The notes under the pieces were generated by a model, which saw nothing but the letters and a program-made list of their open reading frames with translations, ran no database searches and was not told the origin of the DNA. Positions 56,402 through 64,000 of a stretch of 64,000 nt of DNA are shown one piece after another. The position numbers were made by a program, and so were the translations under genes. This DNA is from Irpex lacteus (Eukaryota > Basidiomycota > Agaricomycetes > Polyporales > Irpicaceae). The stretch is from contig MQVO02000005.1 of the NCBI GenBank assembly GCA_001986395.2, positions 496,001 to 560,000 of the forward strand, in the 5' to 3' direction. Position 1 is the first letter of the stretch; every line of letters begins with the position of its first letter.

Positions 56402-59400
56402 CTAAACCCAACGGACAGACACAGCCTGATTCAAATCAATATTTAGACCGCCAAGAACGAGCTTCTGCTGCGCTTGTAAATATTGGAAGTTCACCACAGG
56501 CCTATCGTCAACGAGAACCTTCGATGGCCGGTTGGTACCAAGGATAGTGATGGTGTCGAGCTTCTGGGCCACATGGAAATTGTCCTGGGTGGAAACTTTC
56601 AGGGAACGCTTGGATACGTTGAAGACGATTGTGCGATTAGGTGTTGGAGGAATTGTCTCGCCGTCGTCGATGTATGCACTGCCGAAGGCGGATCCTCCGG
56701 CAGCCTGAGAGATGAGAAGGGAGTAGGGTCCAGCTCTGGTCTCGGCGGTGGTGTAAGCGGGCTTAGAATGTAAAAGGAGAACAGAACCATCGCGGATGTG
56801 AACGTTGATGTGCCCGAGAGGAGCATCAAGAGTGGTGTTTGCACCAGAGGTGGCATTGACTACGTCGTGTGTATACCAATCGCGCCAAATGACGCTACCA
56901 CGACCGGGGAAGATACCTGTTTTGGGAGGATTAGGTACATTCAGAAAACTGATAGCTATTTGCACTCACCATCGACTGTTGAGACATTTGGCGTTAAGAC
57001 AGGCGTTACGAGGATATCGCGCCCAACCATGTACTGTCTGTCTACCGCAAAGAGCTCTGGCTCGTCTGGAAACTCGTAGAACAGTGCGCGCACAGGTGGT
57101 GTACCAAATTGTGAGGCGTTGGCAAACAACGTGTACTAGAACTCAGGTCATGAGCACATAAAGCAATAACGGATGGGCATGAACATACCCAGTAAGGTAG
57201 AAGCGTATATCTCTGAGTTATAGCAATGCGCGAAGCTTCCGCCACACTAGTCCAGCGGTACGGCTCTTGAGATATTGCTCCCTGCCTATTGTGATTGCGA
57301 TACAACGGCATGAACGCAGACAGCTGCATCCAACGATTGCACAGCTCCTCGCTCGTGTTGTTATTGAATCCGCACGTGTCGGCCCCCACGAAAGGAATCT
57401 GGTATAGCTGGAACTGGAGTACGCCCTGGATGTTGAAATACATGTACTGCCATCTGCTAAAGTTGTCGCCGAGCCAATGACCAGTCCATTTGCCGGCACT
57501 GGCGAACGTCGAACGGCTGATCATGAAAGGTCGCTTGCCAGGCCGAATCTTCTGAAGAGCCTTGTGGGTAGCCTTCTCTTCCATCATACCCCAAAGGTTG
57601 TGCACATCGAGCTCCACGTACCCTCCCGCGTGTGTGGCGTTAGTAGCGAGAGTGAGGCTAGAGAGTGGACCGTTGCCTTGACTCCGAAGTCAGTATGAGG
57701 TATCTTGGGCCTGAGTCCTAGTGATGCGACTAACCATTGTGTATTGCGTAGGGTGGAGTGTTTAGGTCAATACCACTTTGACTCCCAGCCCCAATTCCGC
57801 GCCTATCGAGTGTTTTCACAGCTGTTTGAGAAACCGCCCAGGTGGTGTTGCTAATTACTTGGCCTGTAGGGCCATAGGTGGCGGGTCTGGGTACAGAATA
57901 GGTTCTTAATTCCCCAGAAGAATACGTCAATATATACGTACTCTTCAGAACGATCGTCGTTCATGTGCTCAAGCTCTCTTAATAGAGGCGTGTTCGAAGT
58001 GGACGCTGCGCTTCCACTGGGAGATATTCACTGGTCAACGCTGCCTTGGTGGAACGGTTACACTCACCAAGACCCATTACAGAAGGATGCAATCTCGTTC
58101 ATATCCAGCCATATTCCAGAGAATGGTACACTGGAGCTGGACCAGTTTGAGAGAGCTTCGGCCCAGTATTTGTCCGAGTTATTAGAGAACCAATCAGGGA
58201 AGACGGTGTATCCTGGCCAGACTTGACCGACATACTCTGAACCATCGGGATTTTTGACAAACGTATCACTAGTAGACAGTAATCCTATGTGAATGCCTGT
58301 GATGCAGATATTGAGCGAGCGACCTACAGTTCCACTCCCCGTATATATGGGTCATACTAAACGGCGATCAGAGTCAGCAGCTTTTCACAGATAGCTAAAC
58401 ACATAAAACTAACAATATCACTTGTATTGACTTGCTTCGCTATAGCTGCATCGACAATTGGGATGTAGTGTTGATGATGAGCATTCTATCAAGTATATAT
58501 TGAGGCTCTGAACGACATAACGAGAATCTTGGAGGGCAACTTACCAGATCTTCTATGAACGCTCGCACCTCATCGGCTGGGAAAGAGACAGGATCAGTAG
58601 TGAAATCACGAAGAGCATGGTATAGATCGATGTCGTTCCACATGACTAGGTTAATGGTTAGCCGGTTAACCTCGCATCGGAGAGGAGCCTAGACCAAGTA
58701 ACATACCTTCTAACGGTATATTCGCCTCCCTCATCCTCACAACTTGCTCTTTCGTCTCATTGACGGTCAGGTAGCCCCATCTACAGAGATGAAAGCCAAA
58801 GCCGAAAGCAGGCTGCCAAGTGGGCAGCCCGATCAGCTCGCCATATTGTTGAATAACCGCTTGTGGGGTTGGACCCGAGAAGAAGTAGAAGTCGAGGGTC
58901 CCACCAATCATACGATATTGCACCAGTGACACATTGGCGGACGGAGGTGTTAGAAGAAGAATATCAGATCCCGACGCGCTACCGCAGCCCATGATCAGTA
59001 CTCAGTCTTGAGATCGCAGGCGCATGAGTGTGAGCTCTACCTGAACAAAAACACGCCATCAGACTGCGATCGGTTCGTCGTTTCATTGTAACGGTGCTCG
59101 AGATATACAGGGTGTGATCCATACCTAGATTATAAGGTTGTAAGAACGACGAATGAACGGAGAAGAATTAATTGAACCCATCACATATTCTGATCTATCG
59201 GGTCTGGGATGTTGCGGGCCCACATCGTCTGGATTGTCCCGACGCCGCCTCCGGTACCAATATCACGCCTGAAGCCACTGCTGGCCACGGCTTCACCTAA
59301 CCCGTAGATATTGGTACCGAGAGGAAGAGCGGATGTAACTTGCAAGAGCTGATCCTCGAATACCAGCGGGAAACCGTCGAGGGCAGTTGAGTTATCCTCT

Positions 59401-60039
59401 GGCATGACCGGCGGAATAGGAGTAGCAGGCAAGGATGATATACGAGTATCGAATAGAGGCGTGCTATTCGGCTCCGATCTGCGCGTAATCCAGAACGCAA
59501 AGGGAAATGGCTCATAGTTGAAGACGAGATCAGAGTTGTTCTTGAAAATGGCTTTGGGCGCGGATGGGAGGCTGATCACCGACTGTGGAATCGTAAACTG
59601 GGCCTTCGCCGTATCATAGATATTTACATGCAATCTATATCCTAGGTCAGCATTGGCCGTGAGCAATGCTTAAATGAAAGGTACCTCGTGGTGGAGTCGT
59701 AAGTTACTTCGAGAGTTAAATTCGCGATATCTTGTCCAAACGCATTGCACGCTGTCCCGGCAAGATTCAAGCTAGCGAGCAGTCCAGTCTTAGTCTGCTG
59801 AAGGCCTGAAAGCGTATATCCTGAGGTAGCGAAATAAGATCTCACAATTCATAGGCATACTGTAACCGGAAGAACATACCAGGACAAGTAGAAACATTCA
59901 GCGAGTGGGTCACATTGCTGACGAAGGCACTATGAGGAATGATGAGGTTTTGCTGTGATCTAAACGCTTGCCTTGCTTCCACGAATGCAAGAGATGGGAT
60001 CGAAGCGAGCAGAACTCCTACTAGAAAAACAGGAACCAT
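56402..60039 (-). CDS. Secreted GH31 alpha-glucosidase
   Basis: Fourteen exons keep phase throughout: 60039-59880, 59820-59685, 59634-59185, 59124-59041, 58978-58707, 58645-58545, 58485-58414, 58356-58328, 58268-58068, 58016-57942, 57904-57735, 57676-57189, 57135-56970 and 56916-56402 (972 aa). A signal peptide (MVPVFLVGVLLASIPSLA) is present. Landmarks are NMYGSHPVYLEHRYN, GFGFHLCRWGY, MWNDIDLY, YDPYIRGVEL, the nucleophile in GIWLDMNE (residue about 490), and the acid/base Asp in GHWLGDN (about 655). A C-terminal beta domain closes the protein. It likely releases glucose from maltose or starch ends outside the cell. An upstream in-frame ATG (60096) would precede the signal peptide and is less likely. 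Exon 8 is 29 nt. Confidence 0.94.
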
Positions 60040-60571
60040 GGTAGGCAGATGGTACCTCTCTGTTAGATTGGGAAGAGAAGAGGGGCAATGCCTCAAGTCA
60101 CGTCGCGTCCGTACTTATAGGAGGCGAGACTGAGGAAGCTTCTACGTCCATCAGAGCGTCAGCAGGCAAAGCCGGGACGTCTTCAATGACATTACGTTCA
60201 AGTTAAGGGAACGTGACGCTATGACTGCCCAGTATAGATGTCGAATCAGGTCCAATGACCCCTCTGACGCTGGCCTGGCGCACAATCAACTTTTCAATAC
60301 GGACGCAATACAAAGCATACCTTCGAATTCACACATTCTCCACCATCTTATCCTCGTTATGAGGAATTCAACAATACTGTGCTGAACTTTATTTCCTACC
60401 GGTTCACCCCACATCAAGCTGAGTCGACTCGTGGTAGATGGTATAGAATGCGTGGTGCTTCTGCGCTTCAATCTCCAAGAAGATCGTTTAAGCTAGGGTA
60501 CTTATCTCCTTTCGAATTTCTCGATAATCTGCGATCTGAAAACGTACACGTGAGAATGTCATTAAATAGTG
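60040..60571. other. Promoter region of the alpha-glucosidase gene
   Basis: This 532-nt stretch lies between the GH31 start and the lipase stop. No coding feature is supported. Confidence 0.5.
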
Positions 60572-63500
60572 CTACACCTTGTTAGCTGGCTTGACAGTGT
60601 CACTCTGAATGAGATGGGCATCCAGCAAACGACGACGGCGCATCAGCTCGGACTCCGTGATAGTTTGGCCACCCTTAGGAGGTCCGACCTTCAGACCGGC
60701 AGCAGCCTGAATCGGGGTAGCGAGGCGAGGTGGGATGCTGGCTAGAGGGGCAGAGGCAGCGGCCTCAGGACGAGACCTCAGCTGACTGGATGCGCGGGGA
60801 GTTTGGTGTGGCGATGAAACCGAAGAAAGAACGTTTTGCTTGGTATACGAACTATCCTTCCGAGATCCCTTCCTAGTCCCCGAGAACGATGGCGGAGGAG
60901 ACCTCTTCTTCGCCGTGGAGAACATGAGCACGTCGTCGGTCTCGGTCTCCATCTCTGTCTCCGACGTCAGCGGCGTGGTAGTGGCTGCGCTCCCCCTCCC
61001 GAGTCGTCTTTGCTGCCTCCACGAAGCACTGGTGTCGATCATATTCAGCTTCCTCCCACCCCGCCCCCTCTGCCCGACGAAGATACTGTCCATCCAGTCC
61101 GCCAAATCATTGATCACGATTGCCGCCTCCTTCATAAGCGGAGTCATCTGCATGTATCCGTGACTCCAGTCCGTGAAAATGTGCATTTGCACCCAATCTT
61201 CTTCCGTCTGACTCGAAAGCTCATTCAACTCCTGTTTGAGCGCTCGGAAGGATCCCTCATCGTTGTTGCTATCGAAGTCGTTGCTGAGGATGGTGGTCGT
61301 CAGATGTTCACCATACTTTGCGTTCTTTCCTGCCAGAGTCTCGGAGAGCTCCTTCATACGAGCGCGTTTGGCTTCTCGCAATCGGCCGGCGAAGATCACA
61401 GTGTCATCTACGAAAGGATCCTTTTCACCGCAAGTCATTAGGAGTGGAGGGAATTGTGCGAGTAGGTGGCTGGGCGCAAGGACAGGGGAGAGGTGGTAAT
61501 CGGATGCGAAGTCAGGATTTCGATGAGGGCCGATGAAGAGGATGGCCATCGCGCGCATCTGTTTTGAACGGGATATTGTAAACCAACAGGGTCAAGATGT
61601 AAGAGGAGCACGAGAAGTAAACCCACCATACTAGGAGATATTATACGGTCCTGGAAATACCCCGTGCGACTTGTCATCGTAAGCCGCGTGCCCAACAAGA
61701 CAGGCTCTGTAGGTGGCTCATGCGGTTCCGACGTCTGTGAAACTTCGTGGCTCTCCTCTCGTGCAGTTTCAGAAGAAGAGAATCCAGAATCTTCAGTGCG
61801 ACCTCCAGTGGTCTCGTCGGGCGACCGAACCTCATCCACAACAGGATTAAACCGCACCCTTGCGCGTATCGGTCGCTCTTCCTCCGGTAGTGCATTGAAA
61901 CCGGCTCCGTCTTCTTCGTCAGCTATACTGCCTGACTCGTCCACTCCGCCCTCTGAAAATTGCCTCGTTCTTGGAAGAGGGTTGTTCTGCTTCGGCAGTG
62001 ACGGTGCTGACGCTCTATTCCGATTCAGAGGAGGTCGTTCTGATGCAGGCGATGTCAGTGTCCGGAGAGCATCGCGCCAGCTGCGACGGCGTCGTAGCGG
62101 CTTCCGATCGCCCACCATCGAGAGGGGACTGATGTGCTTGAAGTGATCCTTCTGTTCAACCAGACCTTGAAGATTCCCAGACGACTGTTCCGATTGAAGG
62201 ACCCGCAGGTTGGCCGGAGTCATCCAGGAGGAATAGTTGAAGTCGAGGGCAGCGTAGTTGAGTTGAAGAGCGAGTGGATGTGGTACATCGAGTTGCGTCT
62301 CTAGTATCTTGATCATGACGGCTACGGCAACATGTGCTCCGCTGCGGAAAAGGAAAACATATCAGAGCATAATTTATCTGTTGCGGTAGGGCCTACTTAC
62401 GCTGAGTCTCCGGTGAAGATGGTATCCATTTTGACACCAGACATACCAATGATCTGACCTGCAGACTCAACAAGCGTTCGATAAACGTCGAAGCATTCGT
62501 CGATGGCAAAGGGGTACGGATCTGCAGAACAACGTAAGTATCACCATTTAGTAACGTTGGTTAGCCGACTGACATTCGGGTGCTTTGCCGTACTCGATAG
62601 AAAGTACAGGCTTTCCGGTACGTACGGCCCACATCCTGAGACGTTCCTCGTGGTGTTCCGGAGTCATCGAGATGAAACCTCCCCCAGGGAAGTCAAGAAT
62701 AAGTTCGGTGGCGCGAGACAGAAGGTGCTCAGCTGGTGCAAAGAATAGCCATGCTGTGATGGGTCGTTGGTACGATGAATCTTTGGGACGAGGAAGCAGC
62801 AACTTTCGCCGGACACTGATTGGTGGGAGGACGGCAAACAGGCGAATCTGTATATGACATGGTAAGGTGTTATAATATGGTAATTATAGACGAAAACATA
62901 CATAGGGATTAGTGGTTTTCTCCCACGTTGCTCGGAGCATCTCTACTGTAGGGACGGCGCGAAACCGACGAAGCTAAGGACCGTCAGTGCTAGGGACTCT
63001 GGGATTCTCTGGGGTGATCTCTTACCTTTTCGTCAGCTTCCGTAGCGTAGATTATGTAGTATACTGAGAATATTATTGAGCTAATATCCCTAAGCCATTT
63101 AGGTCGGATGGCCATTGCGGTCGCAAATCCGGCATCGAGACCTGTATTAATCCATGTTGCACGATAGTAATTAGGTGAATACTATAGATCGACGTGTCAG
63201 CTAATTGTGATGTCAAGAGAACAGCTTAGACGAGCGCATTGTGTCACTCACAAGATTGGCCAGAGGTTCCGGGGCTAGACATTTTCACTTCATGAGCATA
63301 CCATCGTAGTCATAGTATGAGTGACGACGTACATCCTAGACCAAGGATCTTGTCAATGTTCCGCATGGCGTATACCCCGGTCAGCGTACTAACAATCAGC
63401 TGCCATGGCGTAAAGCGTTCTAGAGAAGTCGTCGCAAGTCAGTATGCTAGTTGAGTTGGCGATTGAGAGGCACCCACGAAGCACTCTGTTCACACGTCTC

Positions 63501-63745
63501 AGCCAGAGCAGTCGCGGTCCCCCGGGATTTCCATAGAGAATCCTCCAGAACCAGAAGATAACGACAAGGAAGACCTTATACCATCCAAGTGGTGTGAGTA
63601 CAAGATCTTCTGCGGAGTGCAATATGGTTGTTGTACCTGCAGTCTTTTCCACGACGGACTAGGACGCCCTACTAAATGATCTATCATCTGCGAGATGGTG
63701 GTAGAAAGGAGGAAATGAGGTGACAGGCCATGGTTGAGGAGCCAT
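60572..63745 (-). CDS. Hormone-sensitive-lipase-like alpha/beta hydrolase
   Basis: The model has ten exons: 63745-63673, 63636-63478, 63419-63333, 63274-63252, 63181-63026, 62973-62902, 62847-62574, 62521-62401, 62341-61627 and 61558-60572 (888 aa). An N-terminal hydrophobic stretch (WYKVFLVVIFWFWRIL) may be membrane-associated. The oxyanion motif is LDFPGGGF in place of the usual HGGG. The nucleophile elbow is GDSAGAH (Ser about 320), with Asp in CGEKDPF (about 607) and His in TDWSHGYM (about 693). Between elbow and Asp lies a disordered insert of about 150 residues, rich in Ser/Arg/Glu, and a second disordered tail ends the protein. Intron 1 is only 36 nt and removes an in-frame TAG. It is probably a lipid-droplet or ER acyl hydrolase. 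Confidence 0.87.
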
Positions 63746-64000
63746 GGAGGTAGGCCGTTACAAGCTGAGGACGTCGATGTCCGATGCCACAGTCGGACCA
63801 TTGGCATGTGATTCTCTCCGTTTGATCTCACCATTCTGCGATCACAGCGTGTTGTGTCAGAAATATATGAAGTTTGGAAGTAGATAATATTAGTTCGTCT
63901 TCTGGGGAATGAGAATAAAAAGTTGTGAAAAATCAAAGTGAAGATTACGTAGTGTGAGCAAGCTGACGAGCAAAAAGATGCCAACCCTTGTCTCTTACGG
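63746..64000. other. Upstream flank of the lipase gene
   Basis: This 255-nt stretch runs to the window end and probably holds the lipase promoter. No gene is supported, but a neighbouring gene could begin beyond the edge. Confidence 0.4.

Noticed and set aside
1..64000. CRISPR arrays, tRNA or rRNA genes, complete transposons, operons
   Set aside because: No spaced direct repeats, no cloverleaf or rRNA motif noticed, no intact transposase or reverse transcriptase, and gene structure is eukaryotic.

Overview
The window is nuclear DNA from a filamentous basidiomycete, most likely an Agaricomycete. Nearly every gene is split by many short GT-AG introns (about 36 to 100 nt, mostly 45 to 60). Intergenic spacers are short, pyrimidine-rich stretches precede some starts, and the repertoire is typical of the group: MYND-finger and F-box paralogue families, secreted GH16 and GH31 enzymes, a salicylate-hydroxylase-like flavoprotein, and a Ser/Thr-rich secreted protein. 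I see no prokaryotic operon, CRISPR array, rRNA or tRNA, and no intact transposon. All gene models were built by hand from splice signals and reading-frame continuity. They have not been checked against transcripts or databases.

Layout. 0.5-3.0 kb: a regulator-like protein with an atypical GATA-like zinc finger (+). 5.0-12.4 kb: three tandem MYND-finger paralogues (+); a fourth copy lies inverted at 29.0-31.0 kb. 12.9-15.1 kb: a GH16 cell-wall glycosidase and mitochondrial ribosomal protein uL23m (both -). 15.3-17.9 kb: a DCR2-like phosphatase (+). 18.3-24.3 kb: a single-pass membrane protein, vacuolar carboxypeptidase S with a 9-nt micro-exon, and a coiled-coil protein (all -). 24.7-28.4 kb: a VPS9-domain Rab5-type exchange factor (+). 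31.6-34.8 kb: a GPATCH1/TGH-type G-patch splicing factor (-). 35.9-38.3 kb: a large secreted Ser-rich protein (+). 38.6-42.3 kb: two F-box-like paralogues (-); a third lies at 54.4-56.1 kb (+). 42.8-44.3 kb: a HUA1-like zinc protein (-). 51.4-53.5 kb: an FAD monooxygenase (+). 56.4-60.0 kb: a GH31 alpha-glucosidase with 14 exons (-). 60.6-63.7 kb: a hormone-sensitive-lipase-like hydrolase (-).

Two parts are of accessory character. One is the pair of locally expanded families, MYND (4 copies) and F-box-like (3 copies). In each family exon number and intron phase are conserved while the proteins have diverged, and two MYND copies carry a nearly identical block that suggests gene conversion. The other is a gene-poor island at about 44.3-51.3 kb. 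It holds only ambiguous exon-like fragments and a 42-bp near-perfect palindrome, and no protein family could be recognised there.

Housekeeping genes (uL23m, CPS1, DCR2-like, VPS9, GPATCH1, HUA1) alternate with these lineage-type genes. The genes appear to be independently transcribed, and I infer no shared pathway or cluster.
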